From NCBI RefSeq assembly GCF_900116855.1, contig NZ_UETD01000005.1, positions 124,001 to 188,000 of the forward strand: 64,000 nucleotides of DNA, read 5' to 3'. The notes below the pieces were generated by a model, which saw only the letters and a list, made by a program, of their open reading frames with translations, did not search any database and was not told where the DNA came from. The position numbers were made by a program, and so were the translations under genes. Shown here piece by piece: positions 51,996 through 59,841 of this stretch; position 1 is the stretch's first letter, and every line of letters begins with the position of its first letter. This DNA is from Ruminococcus flavefaciens (GTDB lineage Bacteria > Bacillota > Clostridia > Oscillospirales > Ruminococcaceae).

Positions 51996-52715
51996 ATGAA
52001 TATAAGGAAAGCTCTTGCAGCTGTACTGGCTGCCGCTTTCATTTGCGGAGCAGCAGCTTCATGCAGCTCCAAGGATAAAAAGGCGCCCGATAAGGCGGCT
52101 TCTGCCGAGCCCACCACAGCTCCCGTACCGGGAGTGAACTTCGACGAAGCTGTGGGAGTACAGTCAGGCGACGCCTACCTTGCCGTGGTCGATACCAACT
52201 GGGACAAGCAGTATCTCGGCGGCACAGATGAAAAGAACCAGCTCTGCTATAAGGCAGGAGTGGTACACATAGACGGCAACGGCGACTATAAGGTCAGCGT
52301 TACCGCCAACAGCACCGCCTTCCAGTACCTCGCTTCGGGAGACCCCAACGGCGACTATAAGGTGAACGGCATAGGCTTCGCGGCAGTTATCATCCACGAT
52401 GCGGAGTCGGTGCTCCCCAACGCCATAATCACCGTAAAGAACGTAAAGGTGGACGGCAGGGACGTTGAACTGAAAAAGAAGAATTACACCAATACCGAGG
52501 CAGAGGCTGTCCGCACCAATATATTCAACGAGTGGGTCAGTGATGAATTTCTGCCCGCAGACGCAAGGACTGCCGAGGGAGGTCTGTATGTCAACTTCGA
52601 CACCAATTCGCCATCGGAGATCAACGACGGCAGCTATTCCGCCCAGATAGTTGATCCTGCCGAATTCAAGGACTGGACCGATATAGAGGTGGACTTCTCA
52701 ATTTCAGGGCTCTGA
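51996..52715 (+). CDS. Putative lipoprotein of unknown function
   Basis: 239 residues from ATG 51996; GAGG at 51984-51987 is better spaced for it than for ATG 51990. The signal peptide ends in GAAASC (Cys near 24). A Lys/Pro/Thr-rich linker leads to a domain with Trp- and Asp-rich segments (VDTNWDKQYLGG, VSVTANSTAFQYLASGDPNGDYKVNGIGFAAVIIHD, FNEWVSDEFLPADART). The pattern is reminiscent of carbohydrate-binding beta-sandwiches but no family is certain. It has its own promoter and terminator. Confidence 0.72.
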   Translation: MNIRKALAAVLAAAFICGAAASCSSKDKKAPDKAASAEPTTAPVPGVNFDEAVGVQSGDAYLAVVDTNWDKQYLGGTDEKNQLCYKAGVVHIDGNGDYKVSVTANSTAFQYLASGDPNGDYKVNGIGFAAVIIHDAESVLPNAIITVKNVKVDGRDVELKKKNYTNTEAEAVRTNIFNEWVSDEFLPADARTAEGGLYVNFDTNSPSEINDGSYSAQIVDPAEFKDWTDIEVDFSISGL

Positions 52716-52734
52716 TACCCTATGAGAGCATATT

Positions 52735-52766
52735 TCCTCACGGACTTTCCGTGAGGATTTTTCTTT
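52735..52766 (+). terminator. Terminator after the lipoprotein gene
   Basis: TCCTCACGGA (52735-52744) and TCCGTGAGGA (52748-52757) pair perfectly around three bases, followed by TTTTTCTTT. Confidence 0.9.
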
Positions 52767-52881
52767 AATTGCTACATCAATAATTCAGCTTTCTATCACA
52801 TAATACACATATCCATAGCGTATAATGCTTGCATAGATAGAGAGCCGCAAGATAAAAAAGACAGAGAAAGCAGGTTTTACT

Positions 52882-54762
52882 ATGAAAAATTATGCTAAGA
52901 TACTCGGCTTGCTTGTCACTGCGGCTTCTCTTGCTTCCACGACAGCAGGATGTATCCCGTTAACGGGCGGCAGAAGCTCCGCCTCGGAGACCAAGGTCAC
53001 CGAGGAGCTCACCACACGCGATACTACGGCTGCTGCCGCTGAGACTGTGACCGCAAACATACCCGAGCCTGTCAGCAGCTTATCCGATACATTGCCGACC
53101 CCGGAGGAATTGTTCACAACGAAAGACATATCTCCTCCGCTGGTTGAGAATGACGCAGAGATAAACCTAATGGGCAGCAAGGCTGAGGTCGAGGGAACAG
53201 GCGTGACCATTGAGGGCAGCACTGTAACTATCACTTCCGAGGGCATTTACAGCATATCAGGAGAGCTCACAAACGGGCAGATAATAATCGATGCACCGGA
53301 AGCAAGTGTTCATCTGAAGCTGAACAACGTAAATATCACTTCCGGGACGTCGGCGCCTTTACTCATAAATGACGCCAAAAAAACATACATCACCCTTGAG
53401 TATAACAGCGTAAACTCACTCACCGACGGCAGGAGCGATACCATTCCCGAGGGGGAGGATATACCCGACGCTGCTTTATTCAGCAGGGACAGTCTTACCA
53501 TCAACGGCGGCGGTACTCTCAATATCAGCGGAAACTACTGCGGCATACGCTCAAAGGACAATATAGTCATCACGGGCGGAGCGCTTAACATCACCGCAGG
53601 CAGCGACGGCATAAAGGCAAAGGACTACGTTGCGGTCGCTGACGGCAAACTTAACATCACCGCAGGAGGCGACGGCATAAAGGCATCCGGCAAGGACGAG
53701 AATGCTTTAGGATTTGTTTACACTGAGGGCGGCTCCTTCGATATAAGCTCCATGGGCGACGGCATACAGGCAGAAGGCATATTTTCCGCTAAGGACGGAG
53801 ACTTCCGCATCACCACCGCAGGGGGCAATGACCTGTCGGGAGGCTACAAGAACACAGACAAGGACATGAGCCCCGATGATATCGGCAGCTCACAGACGGG
53901 ACTTCCCGAGGTATTCGGCGGAGAAGCTCCCAACAGTAAAAAAGGCATCAAGGCAGGCACCGAGCTCAACATAAGCGGCGGTACCTTCAGTATAAATTCC
54001 GCGGACGACGCTCTACATTCAAACGGCAGCGCCTTCATCAGCGGAGAAGCAGCCGTTACTCTCAGTGCTGAGGATGACGGCATACACGCAGACAACAGCA
54101 TCTCCGTCAGCGGAGGTACGCTCCGTATCTTCAATGCCCGCGAGGGATTTGAGTCCGCTGTAATGGATATCAGCGGCGGCGATATGCGTATCTTTGCCGA
54201 GGACGACTGCATCAACGCAGGAGACGGCACTCACAGCAGCCACAAGGAAGACCCTGTGGAGGGAGTATCCGTAGTCATCAGCGGAGGCACTCTTTACGCC
54301 AACGCTATCGGCGGCGACGGTCTTGACTCCAACGGAGACCTTACCATACTGGGCGGAGATATCACCGTAAACGGTCCCGAGCACGGCATGAACAGCGCAC
54401 TGGACTGCAACGGAGTATTCATCGTCTCGGGCGGTACACTTATTGCGGCCGGCTATCACGATATGGCGGACTATCCGTCACAGAGCTCCACACAGTGCTC
54501 CGCTTCCATAGGCTTTGACACCATATTTGAAGCAGGTACGCCCTTTGTCCTTGAGGACGAGAGCGGAAAGGAGCTTTTGAGATACGCTCCCGTGCATTCC
54601 TACGACCATCTGGTCATCAGCACTCCGCTGCTTGAAATGGGAAAGACCTACACGGCATATGCAGGTGACGGCGGAGAAGGCGGCTCGTTTACATTTACCG
54701 TCAGCGAGATGACTACCCGTCAGGGACTCCAGACATATATGGAGCAATTCAGGGACAACTGA
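52882..54762 (+). CDS. Cthe_2159-like carbohydrate-binding lipoprotein (beta-helix)
   Basis: 626 residues. The lipoprotein signal ends at TTAGC (Cys near 23). A Thr/Glu/Ala-rich stalk (about 30-75) follows. From about 95 on there are many short repeats of the form (I/L)xISGGxLxIxAxxDGI(K/H/N)A, with GDGIKA/DDGIHA/GDGLDS turns, as in a parallel beta-helix. This is the pattern of Cthe_2159-family (DUF4353) proteins, which bind polygalacturonate and cellulose and carry calcium sites in the Asp-rich turns. It is probably displayed on the surface. A TATAAT lies at 52821-52826 but no convincing -35. Confidence 0.83.
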   Translation: MKNYAKILGLLVTAASLASTTAGCIPLTGGRSSASETKVTEELTTRDTTAAAAETVTANIPEPVSSLSDTLPTPEELFTTKDISPPLVENDAEINLMGSKAEVEGTGVTIEGSTVTITSEGIYSISGELTNGQIIIDAPEASVHLKLNNVNITSGTSAPLLINDAKKTYITLEYNSVNSLTDGRSDTIPEGEDIPDAALFSRDSLTINGGGTLNISGNYCGIRSKDNIVITGGALNITAGSDGIKAKDYVAVADGKLNITAGGDGIKASGKDENALGFVYTEGGSFDISSMGDGIQAEGIFSAKDGDFRITTAGGNDLSGGYKNTDKDMSPDDIGSSQTGLPEVFGGEAPNSKKGIKAGTELNISGGTFSINSADDALHSNGSAFISGEAAVTLSAEDDGIHADNSISVSGGTLRIFNAREGFESAVMDISGGDMRIFAEDDCINAGDGTHSSHKEDPVEGVSVVISGGTLYANAIGGDGLDSNGDLTILGGDITVNGPEHGMNSALDCNGVFIVSGGTLIAAGYHDMADYPSQSSTQCSASIGFDTIFEAGTPFVLEDESGKELLRYAPVHSYDHLVISTPLLEMGKTYTAYAGDGGEGGSFTFTVSEMTTRQGLQTYMEQFRDN

Positions 54763-54819
54763 GACTCTGTCCCGTTTTACACGACATCTTCATTTTTCAT
54801 ATAAACCACCCTAAAGGGG

Positions 54820-54845
54820 AAAGCGCTCGGAAACGGGCGCTTTTT
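54820..54845 (+). terminator. Terminator after the Cthe_2159-like gene
   Basis: AAAGCGC (54820-54826) and GCGCTTT (54837-54843) with a T-run to 54845. Confidence 0.75.
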
Positions 54846-54859
54846 CCGTTTAAACATTA

Positions 54860-54888
54860 TTGACAAATTCGTGCAGGTGTGGTATAAT
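54860..54888 (+). promoter_or_regulatory. Consensus promoter of the YbjN gene
   Basis: TTGACA (54860-54865), a 17-base spacer, TATAAT (54883-54888) preceded by TGG. Both boxes match consensus in full. Confidence 0.85.
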
Positions 54889-54938
54889 TGATTTATAACA
54901 AATTAACTGAAAAATTCACCTTAACGGAGGAAATAACA

Positions 54939-55388
54939 ATGGACGATAAAGTAGTAATGAATCCCATAGTAGCCGACTTCTGCGGACTTCTCGAGAGCCG
55001 CAGTGTTCCCTATGAGCTTAACGACAATGATGCTAATATGATAAGATTCCGCACAAAGCTGCCCCATCATGAGGTAGCTCCCTATGTGTTCATACACTTC
55101 AATCCCGATAATCAGGCGCTGACACTGGCGCTCAATCACACTGCGAAGTTCACAAGCGTAGGTCTTGACCTTTATCAGGTCATCAACGACTTCAACGCTG
55201 ATTCGGAGAGCTTCGGCTGCAAGATGTACATCGAGCACAATGGCGAGCTTGTGGTACTGACAAGTGCTATCCTTGCAGGCAAGGACCCCAGAGACCAGAT
55301 GGAGGATTATCTTAACGTTGCCATCGTATCTCTTGACAAATACTACGGCAGGATTTCTGAAATAATTAAGAATAGCAAAAAAGATTAA
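54939..55388 (+). CDS. YbjN-domain protein
   Basis: 149 residues from ATG 54939, with ACGGAGG upstream; the frame begins at 54888 but that would lie in the -10 box. A small cytoplasmic alpha/beta protein whose pattern (VADFCGLLESRSVPYELND, VFIHFNPDNQALTLALNH, VGLDLYQVINDFNADSESFGCKMYI) fits the YbjN / type III secretion chaperone-like fold. In E. coli YbjN affects many processes by unknown means. It is a single-gene transcription unit. Confidence 0.75.
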   Translation: MDDKVVMNPIVADFCGLLESRSVPYELNDNDANMIRFRTKLPHHEVAPYVFIHFNPDNQALTLALNHTAKFTSVGLDLYQVINDFNADSESFGCKMYIEHNGELVVLTSAILAGKDPRDQMEDYLNVAIVSLDKYYGRISEIIKNSKKD

Positions 55389-55582
55389 CGGTATATAGGC
55401 AAATTCTTCAATTATTTTTCGGATAAAGAAGGAAGAATATTACCGCCTGTAAAGTTTTTATTGTACAAAAAGTAGATTTTTATTGTGAAATCTGCTAAAA
55501 CTCTCTATATCCTCTTTAAAAATATATTTATTTGTGCTAAACTGTAATTAGTTCAGATATCTTATTTTCGGGAGGTGTTTGT

Positions 55583-56407
55583 ATGAGCAGCGTGAAAAGT
55601 TTTGCGTGCAGAGTGCTGGCTGTTATTATAGCTTCGTTCATATCTGTATGCTGTATTTCAAGAGCTCCTTATTCAGACGCCCATGCCGATCCGGAGGACA
55701 ACCTCGCACAAATGGCTGAGGAGATATTGTGGCTCACCAACGAGGCAAGGGCAGAAGCAGGCATCAAGCCGCTGAAAGCTGTTCCTTATCTCAATGATGT
55801 GTCAAATGTCCGCTCGAGAGAGTGCATTTTCAACTTCAGTCACGACCGCCCGGGACCTACCATAATGCCTGACGGCACAGAGGAATACAGATTTTTTACA
55901 GTCATTGACGACAGTCTCGTTCCGTGGACGAAGGCTGCGGAGAACATCGCCGCAGGCTCAAATAATGCCGAGGCGACGTTTGATCAGTGGAAAAATTCGC
56001 CAAATCACTGGAAATCCATACTCAATCCCGATTATACACATATCGGTGTTTCCGTTTCCTATGACCCAAACAGCGAGTACAAGTACTACTGGGAGCAGAT
56101 ATTCGTCAAAGTGGACGGTTCCCTTGAGGATGAGTATATCCCCGAGAGATACAAGACCGTTCCCGTGGGTTCGGGAGATATAAACGGCGACGGCGAGATA
56201 AATACATTCGATATCATTACCATCAACAAGTATCTGGCAGACCGCGTCGAGCTCAATGAGCTTCAGCTTGACAGCGCGGATATGCTGAAAGACGGACAGG
56301 TGACATCTGCGGACGTTGCCGTGCTGGAAAAGTTCGTCCTCGGCGAGTACAAGGTGCTTCCCGTGACTATGGAGATGATAATGAACGGTGAAACAGGTTA
56401 TAATTAG
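55583..56407 (+). CDS. Secreted CAP (SCP/PR1) domain protein with C-terminal dockerin
   Basis: 274 residues, ATG after GGGAGGTGTTTGT. Signal peptide 1-36. CAP domain about 45-180: LTNEARAEAGIKPL, H87 in NFSHDRP, E120 in KAAENIAAG, and FDQWKNSPNHWKSILNPDYTHIGVSVSY with the usual CAP2-like motif. Dockerin 198-262: GDINGDGEINTFDIITINKYL and ADMLKDGQVTSADVAVLEKFVL, two EF-hand-like calcium repeats (first complete, second with Lys in the loop). CAP proteins often have unknown or lipid/sterol-binding roles. The dockerin predicts cellulosome attachment. Confidence 0.88.
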   Translation: MSSVKSFACRVLAVIIASFISVCCISRAPYSDAHADPEDNLAQMAEEILWLTNEARAEAGIKPLKAVPYLNDVSNVRSRECIFNFSHDRPGPTIMPDGTEEYRFFTVIDDSLVPWTKAAENIAAGSNNAEATFDQWKNSPNHWKSILNPDYTHIGVSVSYDPNSEYKYYWEQIFVKVDGSLEDEYIPERYKTVPVGSGDINGDGEINTFDIITINKYLADRVELNELQLDSADMLKDGQVTSADVAVLEKFVLGEYKVLPVTMEMIMNGETGYN

Positions 56408-56437
56408 AAGAGAAGATATATAAAGGTGTGTTCATGA

Positions 56438-56470
56438 TAAAAGCGGCTGAGAGACCATCAGCCGCTTTTA
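56438..56470 (+). terminator. Terminator after the CAP-dockerin gene
   Basis: TAAAAGCGGCTGA (56438-56450) and TCAGCCGCTTTTA (56458-56470) form a perfect 13-bp stem with a T-rich 3' side. Confidence 0.88.
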
Positions 56471-56633
56471 TTTTGTCGCCTGAAATGGCTGTAAATAGAA
56501 AAAAACGGAATATCGTCCACAATCTCTTATAGTTAAAATAAAAAAATATATAAATCAGTGCAGCAATTTGCTTTCGGGGGACGAATGTTGTTTATGAAAG
56601 GTCGACCTTACATCAATATTAGGAGGAATAAAC

Positions 56634-57200
56634 ATGACAGGCAGCGAGCTGAAAAATATGCTTGACAGGTCTCCCACGGATTGTCACAGGGCGCTCATCA
56701 GGGAGTACGGCAGGTATGTGTATGCCATTGTTTTCAATAAGCTGAGAAGCTGTGGTACTCAGGAGGATATCGAGGAGTGCGTCAGCGACGTCTTTGCGGA
56801 TATCTTTATAAAATTCGAGTACGAGGAAGCCTATGTGGGCGATATAAAGGGCTATATAGGTACCGTGGCAAAAAGAACGGCTATCGACAGGTTCAGGAGC
56901 CTGTCCGCTGCAAACAGCCATGTCGTATATGAGGACGAGGACGATATGCAGCAGCTCGTCTCTGACTTCAGTGTTGACGAGCGTGTGGACAGTTCTGAAC
57001 TCCGCAGAGTCCTCCTTAACAAGATAGCGGAGCTGGGGGAACCTGATTCCACTATAATTATACAGAAATTTTACTATAACCGCACATCTTCCGAGATAGC
57101 AAGGAACGTCTCCATGAATCCGTCATCGGTACGTTCAAGATGTACAAGGGCTGTTCAGAAGCTGCGCGGCAAGCTTGCCGAAGTCGGTATATCAAAGTAA
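56634..57200 (+). CDS. ECF-type sigma-70 family sigma factor
   Basis: 188 residues. Region 2 (about 15-85) shows YVYAIVFNKLRSCGTQEDIEECVSDVFADIFIKF and GYIGTVAKRTAIDRFR. Region 4 (about 120-180) shows DSTIIIQKFYYNRTSSEIARNVSMNPSSVRSRCTRAVQKLR, a helix-turn-helix binding the -35 box. There is no region 1.1 or 3, as in ECF factors. The ribosome site AGGAGGAATAAAC is strong. The next gene follows after 13 bases and encodes a single-pass membrane protein likely to hold it inactive. Confidence 0.88.
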   Translation: MTGSELKNMLDRSPTDCHRALIREYGRYVYAIVFNKLRSCGTQEDIEECVSDVFADIFIKFEYEEAYVGDIKGYIGTVAKRTAIDRFRSLSAANSHVVYEDEDDMQQLVSDFSVDERVDSSELRRVLLNKIAELGEPDSTIIIQKFYYNRTSSEIARNVSMNPSSVRSRCTRAVQKLRGKLAEVGISK

Positions 57201-57213
57201 GGAGGCACAGGAT

Positions 57214-58464
57214 ATGAGAAAAAGAAACTTATTCGATATGCTGGGGAATGCAGAGGAAGAGCCCATGGATATACTCACGGACAAGTGCCCCGAGATATAT
57301 GATGCACAGATGGAAAGACTTTTCGCGGCAAGCGAAAGGAAATACAGAATGAAAAAGAGAGAAATCGAAAGAAACAGAACAGAGAGAGATAATAATATAA
57401 CCATGAGCGGTGAGACCGTTTCGGGAGCAGAACACATAAGAAGACCTGCATGGCTGGCTCCGGTCTGCTCAGCAGCATCGCTTATACTCGTAGCAGGTCT
57501 GCTGATCGGCAGCACTACCCTTTTACGCAGACACAGCGGTGGCGGCGGCGGTGTGGTAACTCCTGCCGTTACAGTCACCACCGAAAGGGCAACAGGCACC
57601 ACCACAGCTTTAACGGGCGTGAGCGGTTCTTCCGTAACGACTACTTCCACAACTGCCGTATCGGGAGAAGGCGGTACATCTGATAATAATGCAGGCGCAG
57701 GTACAGTGACCACAGCAGCCAATGGTACCGCAGGCGGCAGCTCATCAAGCGGAGAAGCAGCACCTTCATCGGGCTCGTCCGCAGGCGGCGGTGCCGTGAG
57801 CAGCGGTCTTTCCGTTGACGCTGCTCTGGGAGAGAGAGCAGAGGATTTCTTCGTAAAAAGTCAGGAGCTTTCAAACCTTCTTACCTTCAGAGTAATGGAG
57901 ACAGATGACAGCGACTACATCACATTCGATGTTGACCCTTCTGTTGAGTTTTATACCCGCGACTTGTCGCTGGATCCTCCGATGTACTGCAATACACATA
58001 CCGCATATTTTGCCCGTGTAACTGACAGCCGTTTCGGCAGTACAGCCGATATCATCAACTATTACAACAGCTTGTACTATTCAGACGGCTGGAAGGACAG
58101 CTACTACGGCTGCACCCTTGTCTCGGATGGATCAGGTCTCGGACCTGTCCTCGGCAACAGTCAGCAGTACAGCGTTGCATATATAGACCACAACGGAAAG
58201 CTTTATCAGAATACCTTCTACCCGAACGGAAGACATCCTGTGATGAACTTATTTGAAGACTACCCTGTCATAATAAAAGACAGGACGGATACATCGTTTA
58301 CAGCCATAATACCTTATTATACATATGACATCTCAGCAGGTATGGGCGGCTGCGAGCTGATGAGCTTTGCAATTGACCCCGCCTGCAGCGACTGGCGCAT
58401 AGTTAAAGAAGAATTTGATGATTTTTCCTACTATGAGGAATGCCGTCAGAAACTCGGCGTATGA
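57214..58464 (+). CDS. Single-pass membrane protein with Ser/Thr/Gly-rich stalk, putative anti-sigma / sensor
   Basis: 416 residues from ATG 57214 (AAGGAGG upstream). Residues 1-78 are cytoplasmic: NLFDMLGNAEEEPMDIL, then a helical, charged segment RLFAASERKYRMKKREIERNRTE. A membrane helix spans about 80-103. Residues 105-200 are almost all Thr, Ser, Gly, Ala and Val, a likely glycosylated stalk. The outer domain (about 200-416) is rich in Tyr, Asp and Ser, with no family that I recognise. Position behind an ECF sigma gene and this topology suggest an anti-sigma factor that senses something outside. There is no zinc anti-sigma HxxxCxxC motif. Confidence 0.75.
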   Translation: MRKRNLFDMLGNAEEEPMDILTDKCPEIYDAQMERLFAASERKYRMKKREIERNRTERDNNITMSGETVSGAEHIRRPAWLAPVCSAASLILVAGLLIGSTTLLRRHSGGGGGVVTPAVTVTTERATGTTTALTGVSGSSVTTTSTTAVSGEGGTSDNNAGAGTVTTAANGTAGGSSSSGEAAPSSGSSAGGGAVSSGLSVDAALGERAEDFFVKSQELSNLLTFRVMETDDSDYITFDVDPSVEFYTRDLSLDPPMYCNTHTAYFARVTDSRFGSTADIINYYNSLYYSDGWKDSYYGCTLVSDGSGLGPVLGNSQQYSVAYIDHNGKLYQNTFYPNGRHPVMNLFEDYPVIIKDRTDTSFTAIIPYYTYDISAGMGGCELMSFAIDPACSDWRIVKEEFDDFSYYEECRQKLGV

Positions 58465-58492
58465 TATCTACACTCCTTTGTAAAGTATATGG

Positions 58493-58524
58493 AAAAGCCC
58501 CGATATGAGAATATCGGGGTTTTT
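58493..58524. terminator. Bidirectional terminator between convergent genes
   Basis: AAAAGCCCCGATAT (58493-58506) and ATATCGGGGTTTTT (58511-58524). It can serve the plus-strand sigma operon and the minus-strand DUF4349 gene. Confidence 0.9.
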
Positions 58525-58535
58525 CCTATTGTGTG

Positions 58536-59657
58536 TTATGCGTCTTTATCGTCTTTTTTGTCGGCTTTATCGACATTAGGGGCAGCCTTTTCCTTAGGCG
58601 GAGGAGGCGGTCCCTGAACGGGTGCCCTGTTCTGCACGGGCATCTGCTGAGGAGCAGGATACATTGGCGGAGCCTGCATATATACGGGAGCAGGCCTTAC
58701 GGGCTTGGGGTGCTTTGCGCGGTATTTCTCCGCAAGCTTTGATATGAGCTTTGCCAACTTTACAATGATGAATGCGATGATACCAAACAGGAGCAGATAG
58801 GGAAGTACCCTTATGACAACGAACAGGAGCTTTTCAAGGAATTCGAGGAATGAGCTCCATGTCTCGGAAGCCGTGTTCTTCAGTCTCTGACCGAATGTAT
58901 CTGTTTTCTTTACCACGGGCTTGTCGGTATACTTCCTTACCTCGTTGACGGAGAGGTTTATGTAGGAGTACGCCACATCGTTCTCGATGGTGTTCATACG
59001 GGTCTTCAGGGTAGCTATCTGTATCTGTATATCCGTCAGCTCGTTTTCGTACTGTATGGCGTCTGACTCGTTTTTGACAGATTCCAGCAGGTCGAGATAG
59101 CGCTGCTCCTTTGCCTCATAGATAGCGAGAGTCGTTTTCAGGTCGGAGTATTCCGTGCTGAGGTTTTCGACGGAAGCGTTCTTGCGTCTCAGGTCGCCGA
59201 CCTCCTCGATATCGCTGCAAAAGCTGTCATAGCTTGCGCTGGGAACTCTTATGACGGCGCTGAGGCTCTTCCACTTTTCGTCGTCGGAATATACCCATTG
59301 GCTCGAAGAACCGCCGTCGGAGTAGACCTCGCTCTCGATAAATCCGTTGTAGCTGCTGATAAGCTCGTGTATCCTGTCAAGGGACTTATCGAAATCGAGA
59401 ACGTCAATGCTCATATCGCATGAATAGACCAGCATTTTCGTGTCGATGAGCTTGGGCTCTGACTGCTTATAGTCCGTAGCTGTGGCATCGCTGTTTTCGG
59501 TGTCTGCGGATTCTGCCGCAGCTGTATCATTGTCCTCATAGCTCCCCACTGTAAATTCGCCGTTGCGCGGTCGGGGAGTATCCTGTTTGTCACCGCTTCC
59601 GCAGGCTGTGAGGGAGAGGGTTCCTGCTAATGCTAATAGTAATAATGATCGTTTCAT
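58536..59657 (-). CDS. DUF4349 lipoprotein
   Basis: 373 residues from ATG 59657; AAGGAG is nine bases upstream, too close for the GTG at 59663. The lipobox SLTAC lies near residue 19. The DUF4349 domain (about 75-260) has RVPSASYDSFCSDIEEVGDLRRKNASVENLSTEYSDLKTTLAIYEAKEQRYLDLL and a coiled-coil hairpin. A membrane helix (about 285-310) and a Pro-rich, charged C-terminal tail (about 320-373) follow. The family occurs in many bacteria, function unknown. Lipid anchor and transmembrane helix would place the domain outside the membrane. Confidence 0.88.
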   Translation of the reverse strand: MKRSLLLLALAGTLSLTACGSGDKQDTPRPRNGEFTVGSYEDNDTAAAESADTENSDATATDYKQSEPKLIDTKMLVYSCDMSIDVLDFDKSLDRIHELISSYNGFIESEVYSDGGSSSQWVYSDDEKWKSLSAVIRVPSASYDSFCSDIEEVGDLRRKNASVENLSTEYSDLKTTLAIYEAKEQRYLDLLESVKNESDAIQYENELTDIQIQIATLKTRMNTIENDVAYSYINLSVNEVRKYTDKPVVKKTDTFGQRLKNTASETWSSFLEFLEKLLFVVIRVLPYLLLFGIIAFIIVKLAKLISKLAEKYRAKHPKPVRPAPVYMQAPPMYPAPQQMPVQNRAPVQGPPPPPKEKAAPNVDKADKKDDKDA

Positions 59658-59693
59658 GTTCACACACTCCTTTTATGGTGATCTTATACTCAC

Positions 59694-59722
59694 ATGATAC
59701 CATTTGGGGCGGGCGAAGTCAA
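59694..59722 (-). promoter_or_regulatory. Promoter of the DUF4349 gene
   Basis: On the minus strand TTGACT (59722-59717), a 17-base GC-rich spacer and TATCAT (59699-59694) with TGG before it. Confidence 0.72.
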
Positions 59723-59803
59723 TGAATATATCATAACAGGAATATTGAAATTTGTTTACAACATATAAATAAAAAGTTATCGGCGGTCAGAGGAAACAAA
59801 ACA

Positions 59804-59832
59804 GGGGACGCACACTTGCGTCCCCGTGTATC
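59804..59832 (-). terminator. Terminator of the sensor kinase operon
   Basis: GGGGACGCA (59804-59812) and TGCGTCCCC (59817-59825) pair. On the minus strand the stem is followed by TGTTTTGTTT. It lies just past the histidine kinase stop. Confidence 0.8.
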
Positions 59833-59841
59833 TGCTGTTTA

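Noticed and set aside
57214-58464. Zinc-binding anti-sigma (ZAS) factor
   Set aside because: The cytoplasmic region lacks the HxxxCxxC motif, so any anti-sigma function must use a different domain.
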